Shown: positions 14,322-21,365, counted from the first letter of the stretch. The stretch is 28,061 nucleotides of DNA from DAOOOW01 sp035387885 (GCA_035387885.1 DAOOOW010000014.1:1-28061); one strand, 5' to 3'. Translations and numbers: made by a program. The notes: a model not told the origin generated them from the sequence alone.

Positions 14322-14346
14322 GCGTCCGAGGGGGGCGCTTTTTTAT
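14322..14346 (+). terminator. Intrinsic terminator after ruvA and the 70-residue gene
   Basis: GCGTCC (14322-14327) pairs with GGGCGC (14333-14338) around a 5-nt loop, then TTTTTTT. Confidence 0.88.
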
Positions 14347-14383
14347 TTTTGCTTTTTTAGTCCAAAAATGCTAGGATTATCTC

Positions 14384-15721
14384 ATGAAATTTGCAATTAT
14401 TACAGACCAAAATTATCAAAAATCTTGGAATGAATTTGTTATAAAAAACAGCTCGCCAGCTGATTTTTTGCAATCCTGGCAATGGGGAGAATTTCATCAA
14501 AAAAAATTGCGAGAAAAAATTTTACGTTTGGCAGTTTATGATAGCACTCTAATGAACGCGGACGGAGCAGATGAAGGCGAATTAATTGCGGTGGCACAGT
14601 TTATTTATCAAAAATTACCATTGGGGAAAAAATATTTATTTTGTCCAAGAGGACCAATTTTAAAGTGTCAAAGTGTCAGAGCGTCCAGTGTCAAAAGTCA
14701 AAATGAAGGTATAATAAATATTTTATTTGAGGAAATAAAAAAGATGGCCAATGATGAAAAAGTGGTGTTTATGAGAATGGAACCTCCAGATAATTGTCAT
14801 CTCGACGATCCGCCAACTAGCGGACGGGATCCAGAAAAAGAAGACTGGATTCCAAATCCTGCCTTGTTGGCAGATAAGCAAGTTTTGAATGACAAAACAC
14901 GAAAACCAAAAATTCTTACACATTCTGTTAATCCAAAAAATACACTGTTGCTTGATCTGACAAAATCAGAGGAAGAAATTTTAGCTGGCATGCACCCCAA
15001 GTGGAGATATAATATACGTTTAGCAGAAAAAAGAGAAGTTAGTATTAAATGTCAAATGTCAAATTTCCAATGTCAAAATCAAACTTATAAAAATGAAATT
15101 GATGAATTTTATAAACTATTGCAGGAAACAGCCAAAAGAGATGGTATAAAAATTTTTAATAAAAAATATTATGAGAGTTTAATAGAATATTTTTATTGTC
15201 ATTCCGACCGAAGGTCGACAAGTGAAACATTGTCGACCGAAGTGGAGCCTGCCGGCCGGCGAGGCGGGGAATCTAAAAAAAGATCCCCTGATCCAGAGTA
15301 CTCGGAACTCACGATGACAAAAGGAATCGAAATTAGTCTCCTTTTGGCCATTTATCAAGATAAACCGCTCTCGGCAATTATGCTTTTGGGATTTGGCGAT
15401 ACTTTGACTTATTTGCACGGCGGATCTTCTAATGAAAATCGCGCGGTTATGCCTAATCATGCTATCCAATGGGCGGCCATAAAATGGGCTAAAAAAAATG
15501 GCTACAAATGGTATGATTTTTGGGGAGTGAATAAAACAAAAGAGCAAAAGGAAAAAGATAAAGAAAATAAAAAAAACAATTGGCAAGGAATAACCAGATT
15601 TAAGTTGGGTTTTGTTAATGAAAAAACTAGCCAAGAAATTAATTACCTTGGCGCTAGAGATTTGGTTGTTAATAAATTATGGTATAATTTGTATAGGCTG
15701 GGAAAATGGATTAAATTCTAA
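14384..15721 (+). CDS. FemAB/FemX-type peptidyltransferase carrying several repeat-derived inserts
   Basis: This 445-residue protein resembles FemX/FemAB enzymes, which add amino acids from aminoacyl-tRNA to the peptidoglycan stem peptide. Visible are FLQSWQWGEFHQK (28-40), the GKKYLFCPRGPIL strand (80-92), TLLLDLTKSEEEILAGMHPKWRYNIRLAEKR (about 186-216), and the C-terminal half with LLLAIYQDKPLSAIMLLGFG, TYLHGGSSNENRAVMPNHAIQW and YDFWGVN. Family members usually have about 330-360 residues; the excess is repeat-derived. A 125-nt composite palindromic element at 15196-15320 codes residues 271-312. Smaller reiterations of a GTGTCAAA/AATGTCAAA motif lie at 14667-14706 and 15049-15084, and a GTCATCTCGACG...CGGGATCCAG palindrome at about 14796-14835. 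All keep the frame. The neighbouring tRNA-Arg and Mur ligase genes suit an envelope role. Confidence 0.85.
   Translation: MKFAIITDQNYQKSWNEFVIKNSSPADFLQSWQWGEFHQKKLREKILRLAVYDSTLMNADGADEGELIAVAQFIYQKLPLGKKYLFCPRGPILKCQSVRASSVKSQNEGIINILFEEIKKMANDEKVVFMRMEPPDNCHLDDPPTSGRDPEKEDWIPNPALLADKQVLNDKTRKPKILTHSVNPKNTLLLDLTKSEEEILAGMHPKWRYNIRLAEKREVSIKCQMSNFQCQNQTYKNEIDEFYKLLQETAKRDGIKIFNKKYYESLIEYFYCHSDRRSTSETLSTEVEPAGRRGGESKKRSPDPEYSELTMTKGIEISLLLAIYQDKPLSAIMLLGFGDTLTYLHGGSSNENRAVMPNHAIQWAAIKWAKKNGYKWYDFWGVNKTKEQKEKDKENKKNNWQGITRFKLGFVNEKTSQEINYLGARDLVVNKLWYNLYRLGKWIKF
15196..15320. repeat. Composite palindromic element inside the femX-like gene, in frame
   Basis: It begins TTGTCATTCCGACC and ends ACGATGACAA, with a central palindrome GGGGAATC...GATCCCC. 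It is built like 15731-15835 and 22196-22289. It codes for about 42 residues rich in Ser, Arg and Glu, between conserved segments of the enzyme. Confidence 0.88.
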
Positions 15722-15730
15722 AAAATTCTT

Positions 15731-15835
15731 TTGTCATTCCGACCGTAGCGCCGAGCAAAGCGAGGCGCGAAGCGGAGGAATCTAAATTTAGATCCCTCGA
15801 CTCAAAGCGACCAAAAAAGCCGCCCGGGATGACAA
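15731..15835. repeat. Composite palindromic element downstream of the femX-like gene
   Basis: It runs from TTGTCATTCCGACC to CGGGATGACAA with a central GGAATCTAAATTTAGATCC. Its right half, from TTAGATCCCTCGACTCAAAG on, is nearly identical to the right half of 22196-22289; the left halves have diverged. Confidence 0.9.
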
Positions 15836-15853
15836 AAAATAATAAAAAAATTG

Positions 15854-15925
15854 GTCCTCATCGTTCAACGGATAGGACGCAAGATTCCGGATCTTGTAAT
15901 TGAGGTTCGACTCCTCATGGGGGCA
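15854..15925 (+). tRNA. tRNA-Arg (anticodon CCG)
   Basis: The 72-nt sequence folds as a full cloverleaf. The acceptor stem GTCCTCA pairs with TGGGGGC (two G-U pairs), D-stem GTTC with GGAC, anticodon stem CAAGA with TCTTG around TTCCGGA, and T-stem TGAGG with CCTCA around TTCGACT. The anticodon CCG reads the Arg codon CGG. The discriminator is A and CCA is not encoded, so it must be added by the nucleotidyltransferase. It sits between two palindromic repeats. Confidence 0.93.
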
Positions 15926-15943
15926 AGATAAAATTTTCAATTT

Positions 15944-15972
15944 GAGATCCTAGGTCAAACCGAGGATGACAA
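15944..15972. repeat. Partial palindromic element between tRNA-Arg and the YbhN-like gene
   Basis: GAGATCCTAGGTC and ACCGAGGATGACAA form an imperfect hairpin ending in the ATGACAA terminus seen in the composite elements. It ends seven bases before the next ATG and supplies the only GAGG upstream of it. Confidence 0.6.
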
Positions 15973-15978
15973 TAAAAT

Positions 15979-17022
15979 ATGAAACAAAAAACTAAAAAAA
16001 TATTTGATTTTAAGATTAAATTTAAAAGTATTTTTTTTCCTGTTTTAATGTTTGTAGTGGTAGTGATAATATTTTTAAAATTCTCAGAATTAAAATCAAT
16101 TGGACAATTGTTTCAGAAAGCAAATTGGTGGTGGCTACTCGCGGCTTTGGGTTCGCAACTAATTGCTTTTATGTTTCAAGGTAATGTTTATCATAAAATT
16201 TTTGGACTTTTAGATTTTCATAAATTTAATTTTTTTAAACTTTTGCGAGCAGCTGTAACCATTGTTTTTTTAAACTTTACTATCCCCTCTTTGGGTTTTG
16301 CTGGCAATATTTATTTTTTAAAAATTTTAAAAAAACATGGTTTTTCTGAAGGCAAAGGACTTCTGGCCATAATTTTAGAATTTGTTTGTTTCTATTTATC
16401 ATTTATTTTACTTTTAATAATCAGTTTTGGTTTTTTGTTTTTTAAACTGCACGTGCTGGGAAAAACTCAAGCTTATGCCATTTTAGGTTTTGCCGGTCTA
16501 TTGTTACTTATTTATTCTGTCTTGCATTTCACCTTAGGCAACAAAAAGAAAGCTAAAAAAATAATTTCCTGGTTTGCCAAAAAAATAAATTATGTTGGGA
16601 AAGATACAAAAAACGAATTGTGGATTGATGAACTTTTGACTGTTTTTTATCAAGATGTCCGCCTTTTAAAACAAAAAAAAATACCTTTAGCAAAAATTAT
16701 TTTTTTACAATTTTTTAGATTCCTTTGGGATTCAGTGACTATCTATTTATTGTTTTTATCGTTTGGCGCAGTGGCCCCAATCAGTTTGACAATTATTGCG
16801 CCAAATATTGGCCGGCTGTTTGGTCTATTAACTTTTTTGCCTGGTGGCATTGGCACTTTTGAGGGTTCAATGGTTTTAGTGTTTAATTCTTTAGGTGTGC
16901 AATTAGAATTAGCTTTGGCCGTAATGCTTTTATATCGTTTCTTTTCCTATTGGCTATATTTCCCCTTGGGTATTATTTTTTATAGACAATTGGAAAAAGA
17001 AGAAAATGTATTAACAGTATGA
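15979..17022 (+). CDS. YbhN/UPF0104-family multi-helix membrane protein (flippase-like)
   Basis: This 347-residue protein has about eight hydrophobic helices and belongs to the lysylphosphatidylglycerol-synthetase transmembrane-region (UPF0104/YbhN) family. The signature FLPGGIGTFEGSMVLVF occurs near residues 288-304, and LNFTIPSLGFAGNIYFLKIL near 94-113 resembles the other conserved block. Known relatives include the MprF flippase domain and lipid-carrier-associated proteins, but the substrate cannot be told here. The catalytic synthetase domain of MprF is absent. It stops with UGA; the frame would stay open for more than 30 further codons, but that stretch is not membrane-like and shows no conservation I recognise. 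It lies between a FemX-like and a Mur ligase gene, in keeping with envelope function. Confidence 0.85.
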   Translation: MKQKTKKIFDFKIKFKSIFFPVLMFVVVVIIFLKFSELKSIGQLFQKANWWWLLAALGSQLIAFMFQGNVYHKIFGLLDFHKFNFFKLLRAAVTIVFLNFTIPSLGFAGNIYFLKILKKHGFSEGKGLLAIILEFVCFYLSFILLLIISFGFLFFKLHVLGKTQAYAILGFAGLLLLIYSVLHFTLGNKKKAKKIISWFAKKINYVGKDTKNELWIDELLTVFYQDVRLLKQKKIPLAKIIFLQFFRFLWDSVTIYLLFLSFGAVAPISLTIIAPNIGRLFGLLTFLPGGIGTFEGSMVLVFNSLGVQLELALAVMLLYRFFSYWLYFPLGIIFYRQLEKEENVLTV

Positions 17023-17166
17023 TCGTGTTTTATCATAATATTATATTGGCCAAGTTTAAGAAATTTTCTCGCCCAAAAACTCGCCCCATGGACGCAGGAT
17101 TCAAACAGTTTTAGTTCGAAAATTTGCTAACCTTAGTTTCACTATTTTTTTGATTACAATATAAAC

Positions 17167-18576
17167 ATGTTAAATCGAATTTTAAATTTAATTAAAAAAA
17201 TATTGCCTAAAAAATTGCTGAAAAAAATTCTGCCAGTTTATCATTTTTTGTTAGCTAAATTAAGTGCCTTAATCTATAACTATCCAAGTGAAAAAATGCT
17301 CGTTATTGGGGTAACTGGCACAGCTGGTAAATCTTCGAGTTGCTATTTTATAGCTCAAATTTTAGAAAGTGCTGGCTATAAGGTTGGCCTGACCACGACC
17401 ACGCTTTTTAAAATTGACACCCGTGAATGGTTGAATAATAAAAAAATGACCATGCTTGGCAGGTTGCAAACCCAAAAACTTTTAGCCCAAATGGTTACAG
17501 AAAAATGTCAGGTAGCCATAATTGAAACTTCTTCGCAAGGTATAGAACAATTTCGGCACATTGGCATTAATTATGATATTTTGGTTTTTACTAATTTATA
17601 TCCCGAACATATTGAAAACCATGGAGGTTTTGAAAATTATAAAAAAGCTAAGGGAAAATTGTTTAAATATTTAACTAATTGCTCTAATAAAAAATTAATA
17701 ATCAAAAATCAAGAATTAAATATTGCGAAAACAATTATCATCAATGGTGACGATGAACATGCAGAATATTTCTTGAATTTTAAAATAGATAGAAAAATAG
17801 TCTATGGGGTGAATAACGAATTAAGAATTATGAATTATGGAAAAAGTGTAGAAAAAATTTGTGCTGAAAAAGTAATCAAAGAAAATACGATTATTAAAAC
17901 CATTATTCATAATTCATTATTCATAATTCATCTTTTGGGTGATTATAATCTTTACAATGTTTTAGCAGGTCTTAGTGTAGCTAAAATTTTAAATATTGAT
18001 GAAGAAAAAATAAAAACAGCAGTGGCCAATTTAAAACCCTTACCCGGTAGGTTAGAATTTATTAAAAATAACCGCGGTATAAAAATTTTGGTGGATTACG
18101 CTTTTGAACCAGAAGCTTTAAAAAAACTTTATGTTGTGGTTAAAGATGTGCCTCACAATCATATTATCCATGTTCTCGGAGCTGCTGGTGGTGGCCGAGA
18201 TAGCCAAAAAAGGCCTAAAATGGGCCTTCTGGCCGCAGAGAATAGCGATGTGATCATTATCACTAATGAGGATCCGTATGATGAAAATCCGCAAAAAATA
18301 ATTGATGAAGTAGCTAAAGGGACTGAATTTCCCTCTACTTACCAAGGAGAGGACTCTCGTCACGGAGTGGCGGAGGGAGAGATTAAAGAAAAATTATTTA
18401 AAATTTTAGATCGTCGAGAAGCAATAAAAAAAGCGTTGGAATTAGCGCAAGAAAATGATTTAATTTTAATCACTGGTAAAGGCGCAGAGCAAGCGATTTG
18501 TGTGGCTAATGGCGAGATGATTCCGTGGGACGATAGACAAGTTGTTAGAGAAGAATTAAAAAAAATCTCACAATAA
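17167..18576 (+). CDS. murE: MurE-like Mur ligase with repeat-derived inserts
   Basis: This 469-residue Mur ligase adds an amino acid to a UDP-MurNAc peptide with ATP. The P-loop GVTGTAGKSS is at 48-57, followed by EPHIENHGGFENYKKAKGKLF-like substrate binding (YPEHIENHGGFENYKKAKGK), INGDDEHAEYF, GDYNLYNVLAGLSVAKIL and a C-terminal domain with LVDYAFEPEALKK and GAAGGGRDSQKRPKMG. ITNEDPYDENP stands where MurE proteins have the DNPR-type motif, so the third residue may not be meso-diaminopimelate. The N-terminal uridine-binding domain of classical MurE is replaced by a short basic-hydrophobic helix. Two inserts, residues about 218-255 and 388-405, are encoded by repeat sequence. No ribosome binding site precedes the ATG. 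The 144 bp upstream hold no recognised feature. Confidence 0.85.
   Translation: MLNRILNLIKKILPKKLLKKILPVYHFLLAKLSALIYNYPSEKMLVIGVTGTAGKSSSCYFIAQILESAGYKVGLTTTTLFKIDTREWLNNKKMTMLGRLQTQKLLAQMVTEKCQVAIIETSSQGIEQFRHIGINYDILVFTNLYPEHIENHGGFENYKKAKGKLFKYLTNCSNKKLIIKNQELNIAKTIIINGDDEHAEYFLNFKIDRKIVYGVNNELRIMNYGKSVEKICAEKVIKENTIIKTIIHNSLFIIHLLGDYNLYNVLAGLSVAKILNIDEEKIKTAVANLKPLPGRLEFIKNNRGIKILVDYAFEPEALKKLYVVVKDVPHNHIIHVLGAAGGGRDSQKRPKMGLLAAENSDVIIITNEDPYDENPQKIIDEVAKGTEFPSTYQGEDSRHGVAEGEIKEKLFKILDRREAIKKALELAQENDLILITGKGAEQAICVANGEMIPWDDRQVVREELKKISQ
17818..17931. repeat. AATTATG repeats in inverted orientation inside murE
   Basis: GAATTAAGAATTATGAATTA with its continuation (17818-17840) is answered by CCATTATTCATAATTC and a second copy (17900-17931), so the two blocks form an inverted pair around 59 bp. 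They code for NELRIMNYG and TIIHNSLFIIH, which look unlike Mur ligase sequence. Confidence 0.7.
18328..18380. repeat. CCCTCTCC-type repeat inside murE
   Basis: TTTCCCTCTACTTACCAAGG begins a 53-nt segment ending GGCGGAGGGAGA. TCCCTC and GAGGGA give it an inverted-repeat outline. It codes for FPSTYQGEDSRHGVAEGE, placed between EVAKGTE and the conserved LFKILDRREAIKKAL helix. Confidence 0.65.
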
Positions 18577-18587
18577 TTACCTTATTA

Positions 18588-18620
18588 AAAAAATCCATCT
18601 TTAATCAAGAAGGATTTTTT
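18588..18620. terminator. Bidirectional terminator between murE and the PspC gene
   Basis: AAAAAATCC-A-TCTT pairs with AAGA-A-GGATTTTTT around TAATC. T-runs on both strands let it stop murE from the left and the convergent PspC gene from the right. Confidence 0.85.
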
Positions 18621-18640
18621 AAATTTATAAATTAAATTAG

Positions 18641-19162
18641 TTATTTTTTATTACTTTTCAAAATTAGATAAAGGCCAATAAGCATAATTAATAACGGCCA
18701 AAAAATTTCTGCTCTAAACCAAGGCAAATAATAATATATTGGCCAAGGCAAAATTTGTTTTAATAGTAAAAAAGCACCTGCAATCAAAACAACAAGACCT
18801 AAAATTTTTCTACCATCATGTGTCTCTTCATTATATCTAGTTGTTTTAAATTCTCCAATAATTTCTTGGGTTTTGTTTTGTAGATTATGGGCAAAATCTT
18901 GAATTTCCTGTTTAGTATTTTCTGTGGGATTATTAGAAGGAATAATAAAAACCAAAATAATATAAAGAACAATAGCTCCCCCACCCATTAAAGCAAAAAG
19001 TATAAATAAAGCACGCACTACAAGGACATCAATTTCAAAATATTCTGCCAGACCAGCGCAAACACCAAAAATGATTTTGTTTTTACTAGAGCGAAATAAT
19101 TTTTTAGGCTCTGGGGATTGATTGGGAAAATTACTTTGATTTTGTTCGCTTTGGTTTTCCAT
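18641..19162 (-). CDS. PspC-domain membrane protein
   Basis: This 173-residue protein has a polar Gln/Asn/Pro-rich N-terminus, then a PspC domain at about 22-75: LFRSSKNKIIFGVCAGLAEYF, DVLVVRALFILFALMGG and LYIILVFIIPS. A charged linker leads to two further helices, GLVVLIAGAFLLLKQILPWP and WPLLIMLIGLYLIL, similar to the LiaF-like C-terminal membrane unit. PspC proteins sense envelope stress together with PspA/PspB in other bacteria; neither is in the window. The gene lies 4 bp downstream of the DUF1294 gene and is probably co-transcribed with it. No ribosome binding site is seen. Confidence 0.88.
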   Translation of the reverse strand: MENQSEQNQSNFPNQSPEPKKLFRSSKNKIIFGVCAGLAEYFEIDVLVVRALFILFALMGGGAIVLYIILVFIIPSNNPTENTKQEIQDFAHNLQNKTQEIIGEFKTTRYNEETHDGRKILGLVVLIAGAFLLLKQILPWPIYYYLPWFRAEIFWPLLIMLIGLYLILKSNKK

Positions 19163-19166
19163 ATAA

Positions 19167-19460
19167 TTATAAATTAAAAATTAATGATAAAGAATATTTT
19201 TTTAATAAAAAATAAATTAAAAAAATCTGGAAAATTAAAATCAAAAGCATAATAATTACAAAACTACTTTTGCGTCTTTTATGACGAAATATTTTCATGG
19301 CTATTAAGCCCCCAAACGAACCACCGATTAATGACAAAAACCATAAACCATACTCTGGTAAACGCCACTCCCCTTTCACAGCTTTAAATTTATCTACAAC
19401 AAAAAGGATAAAAGTGATGAGGTTAACAGCAACTAAATAATAAATAAATATAATAAACAT
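19167..19460 (-). CDS. DUF1294 membrane protein
   Basis: This 97-residue protein has three hydrophobic helices. NLITFILFVVDKFKAVKGEWRLPE (14-37), LSLIGGSFGGLIAMKIFRHKRRKSSF (43-68) carry the DUF1294 signature residues (DK, W-R-PE, GG-G, RHK). The function of the family is unknown. It opens the transcript that continues into the PspC gene. On the minus strand TGCTAAAAT, an extended -10-like box, lies about ten bases before the ATG, directly after the terminator of the small gene at 19531. Confidence 0.87.
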   Translation of the reverse strand: MFIIFIYYLVAVNLITFILFVVDKFKAVKGEWRLPEYGLWFLSLIGGSFGGLIAMKIFRHKRRKSSFVIIMLLILIFQIFLIYFLLKKYSLSLIFNL

Positions 19461-19489
19461 GTTTATATTTTAGCATTTTTTTGTTTTAA

Positions 19490-19520
19490 ATAAAACAAGG
19501 CGCACAAATTCACGCGCCTT
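19490..19520 (-). terminator. Intrinsic terminator of the 70-residue minus-strand gene
   Basis: On the minus strand AAGGCGC (19514-19520) pairs with GCGCCTT (19497-19503) around a 10-nt loop, followed by GTTTTATTT. Confidence 0.85.
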
Positions 19521-19530
19521 AAATTTTCAG

Positions 19531-19743
19531 CTAAGGCCTTGGCAATGTGGATTCTTTAAAAATATACAGTCCGCCATTTATGTCTATTCTTGCGTCATAA
19601 CTTACTAAAATTTCTTTGCCATTAAAGATAAACCAGTAACGCTGTCCATCAATCGGAACAAAGGAAGACGGCATTTTAATCTTCGCGTGTGCACCATTTT
19701 GTAAAATCAACTGGGCCTGTTGTGTTTTGCTTTTCCCAAACAT
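19531..19743 (-). CDS. Small orphan protein, function unknown
   Basis: This 70-residue protein is predicted to be all strands: AQLILQNGAHAKIKMP, RYWFIFNGKEILVSYDARID and GGLYIFKES. That suggests a small beta-sandwich or SH3-like barrel. I recognise no family. GGGAGGT stands five bases before the ATG on the minus strand, and a compact terminator follows the stop within about 10 bp. It is the only minus-strand member of the small-gene class. The 166 bp upstream, to rpsI, hold the rpsI terminator and AT-rich DNA with TTGTTA and TTATAG spaced 17 bp as a possible weak promoter. Confidence 0.78.
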   Translation of the reverse strand: MFGKSKTQQAQLILQNGAHAKIKMPSSFVPIDGQRYWFIFNGKEILVSYDARIDINGGLYIFKESTLPRP

Positions 19744-19860
19744 GTTTACCTCCCAATTTTTTAGTTTAATTTTACAGCCAAATTTTGACTATAAAGTTTA
19801 TAAATAAAGATTAACAAACAGACTAAAATTATCAAAATTAATTTAAAATTTAAAACAACA

Positions 19861-19888
19861 AAAAACCTTGAGGTCAATCAAGGTTTTT
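19861..19888 (-). terminator. Terminator of the ribosomal operon after rpsI
   Basis: AAAAACCTTGA (19861-19871) and TCAAGGTTTTT (19878-19888) are perfectly complementary around GGTCAA, giving a T-run on the minus strand. Confidence 0.9.
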
Positions 19889-19909
19889 ATAAAAATATTT
19901 AATATTTTT

Positions 19910-20464
19910 TTAACGTTTGCTCCACTGTGGCGCATGACGAGCTCTTTTAAGACCAAATTTCTTGCGTTCTTTTTCACGTGGATCTCTGGTCAAGAGCTTA
20001 TTAGATTTCAAAACTGTTCTATAGTCTTCATTAAATTTTATTAAAACTCTAGCAATACCAAGAGCAGAACCTTCGGCTTGGCCAACCATGCCACCACCTT
20101 CAGCTTTTAAAGTAAAATCAAAATCTGTTAGTTTGCCAACAACTCTTAAAGGTTCGACAACTTTTTCTTTAAAAACTCCAAAATAAGTTATATAATCTTT
20201 GCCATTAATTTCTATTTTACCGCTACCAGGCGCATACATACGCACTCTAACTGAAGCTCTTTTTCTGCGACCAAGAGCGGAAGTAAATTTTTCATCAGCA
20301 ACTATTTTGGCCATTGGTTTTTTTTCTAAAACTTTTTCTATGGGTTTTTCAGTTTTTGAAATAAGAGGTTTATGAATAACTGCTTTATGGGCAACCCTAA
20401 CAGGCTCTGTTTTTTCCTTAACAGGTTTTTTAACTATCTTAGCTTTTGGTTTAGTTTCTTTCAT
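19910..20464 (-). CDS. rpsI: Small ribosomal subunit protein uS9 with a long basic N-terminal extension
   Basis: uS9 (184 residues) binds the head of the 30S subunit; its C-terminal tail reaches the P-site tRNA. The core starts near residue 59 with FTSALGRRKRASVRVRM and continues with GKIEINGKDYITYFG, KAEGGGMVGQAEGSALGIAR and the typical C-terminus RDPREKERKKFGLKRARHAPQWSKR, here ending in SKR like canonical S9. The first 57 residues are a Lys/Pro/Val-rich extension (KPVKEKTEPVR, HKPLISKTEKPIEK) absent from the usual 130-residue protein. It follows rplM, as in most bacteria, separated by a repeat-rich gap, and ends at a strong terminator. Confidence 0.96.
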   Translation of the reverse strand: MKETKPKAKIVKKPVKEKTEPVRVAHKAVIHKPLISKTEKPIEKVLEKKPMAKIVADEKFTSALGRRKRASVRVRMYAPGSGKIEINGKDYITYFGVFKEKVVEPLRVVGKLTDFDFTLKAEGGGMVGQAEGSALGIARVLIKFNEDYRTVLKSNKLLTRDPREKERKKFGLKRARHAPQWSKR

Positions 20465-20471
20465 ATTATAT

Positions 20472-20560
20472 ATTACGAACTATACGAATTTTTAAAATCT
20501 GCGAATTATTACGAATATTTTTATTTGTAAAATTCGTAAATAATTTGTAATAATTCGTAA
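20472..20560. repeat. TTACGAAT/ATTCGTAA reiterations between rplM and rpsI
   Basis: The gap contains TTACGAAC, CGAATTATTACGAAT and their inverse AATTCGTAAATAA and TTTGTAATAATTCGTAA. It can fold as an AT-rich hairpin inside the transcript. No gene is seen. Confidence 0.6.
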
Positions 20561-20566
20561 CCTTGG

Positions 20567-20917
20567 TTAAGCAAATTTAAGTCTTTTTATCATTTCATCT
20601 CTCAATTTATTTTTAGGCAACATATTGTAAACAGCTTGAGTAAAAACTTTTTCTGGTTTTTCTGCATACATATCTTTCAAACCAGCAGATCTCAAGTGTC
20701 CCAAAAAATTAGTATGATGTTTAAAAACTTTTTGTTCTAATTTTCTACCGGTAAATTTCATTTTATCAACATTTTTTATAATCACATTAGCGCCCTTATC
20801 TTCACGAGGATTATAATCTACTTTGTCTTTACCTCGTAACATCAAAGACACCCCAGTCGCCAAACGACCAAGTATTTTACCTTCAGCATCAATTGTTTGT
20901 GTTTCTCTTTTGATCAT
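20567..20917 (-). CDS. rplM: Large ribosomal subunit protein uL13, short form
   Basis: uL13 (116 residues from the ATG at 20917) is an early-assembling 50S protein. Core motifs are WxID-like QTIDAEGKILGRLAT, LRGKDKVDYNPREDKGANVIIKNV and FTGRKLEQKVFKHHTNFLG, then AVYNMLPKNKLRDEMIKRLKF. The standard protein has about 142 residues; this one ends right after the KNKLRxxMxKRLK helix and lacks the last segment. A GTG at 20938 would add seven residues (MNKIKFF); the ATG beginning MIKRETQ matches family starts better. Confidence 0.94.
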   Translation of the reverse strand: MIKRETQTIDAEGKILGRLATGVSLMLRGKDKVDYNPREDKGANVIIKNVDKMKFTGRKLEQKVFKHHTNFLGHLRSAGLKDMYAEKPEKVFTQAVYNMLPKNKLRDEMIKRLKFA

Positions 20918-20955
20918 AAAAAATTTTATTTTATTCACTTTATTTATTCGTATGT

Positions 20956-21306
20956 CTAGACAAATTCAATTAAAACCATTTCCGCGGCGTCGCCTTTACG
21001 AGCGCCCAACTTTAAAATGCGCACATAACCGCCTTTGGTGTTTTTATATTTAGGTCCAACAACTTCAAACAGTTTTTTAATGGCATTATTGGCTGTTATT
21101 TTTTTCATGATTATTCTTCTGTTGTGCAAATTATCTACCTTGGCGCGAGTAATTATTTTTTCCATCAAAGGACGCAATGATTTGGCCTTGGCTTCTGTAG
21201 TTTTAATTCTTTCATGCAAAATCAAAGAAGTCAGCAAATTTTTAAATAATGCTTTTCTAGGACCAGTTTTTCTATTTAAAATTCTTTTGGAATCTTGGTG
21301 TTTCAT
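20956..21306 (-). CDS. rplQ: Large ribosomal subunit protein bL17
   Basis: bL17 (116 residues) lies near the peptide exit tunnel. It shows the N-terminal signature RILNRKTGPRKALFKNLLTSLILHERIKTTEAKAKSLRP in order, and a C-terminal GGYVRILKLGARKGDAAEMVLIEF, both as in the usual protein of about 120 residues. It follows rpoA by about 60 bp in the alpha-operon order. Confidence 0.96.
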   Translation of the reverse strand: MKHQDSKRILNRKTGPRKALFKNLLTSLILHERIKTTEAKAKSLRPLMEKIITRAKVDNLHNRRIIMKKITANNAIKKLFEVVGPKYKNTKGGYVRILKLGARKGDAAEMVLIEFV

Positions 21307-21365
21307 ACATCTTACTCTACTTTACGCAAATTTTAACGCGATATAACGCCAATTAATTATTAATT

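Noticed and set aside
15179..15634. A 151-codon open frame antisense to the femX-like gene
   Set aside because: The plus-strand frame is a recognisable FemX-like protein; the antisense product is unlike any family and partly translated repeat.
13047..17022. UGA as a sense codon (code 25, Gly) in this genome, prompted by the in-frame UGA at 13047
   Set aside because: ruvX and the VirD4-like gene end with UGA in ATGA overlaps with the next gene's start, and the YbhN-like gene ends with UGA before non-conserved sequence. Long conserved genes contain no internal UGA.
17023..17166. Possible tRNA-like or small gene remnant between the YbhN-like gene and murE
   Set aside because: A GTTCGAAA-like stretch is present but no cloverleaf can be drawn, and no open frame with a start signal is found.
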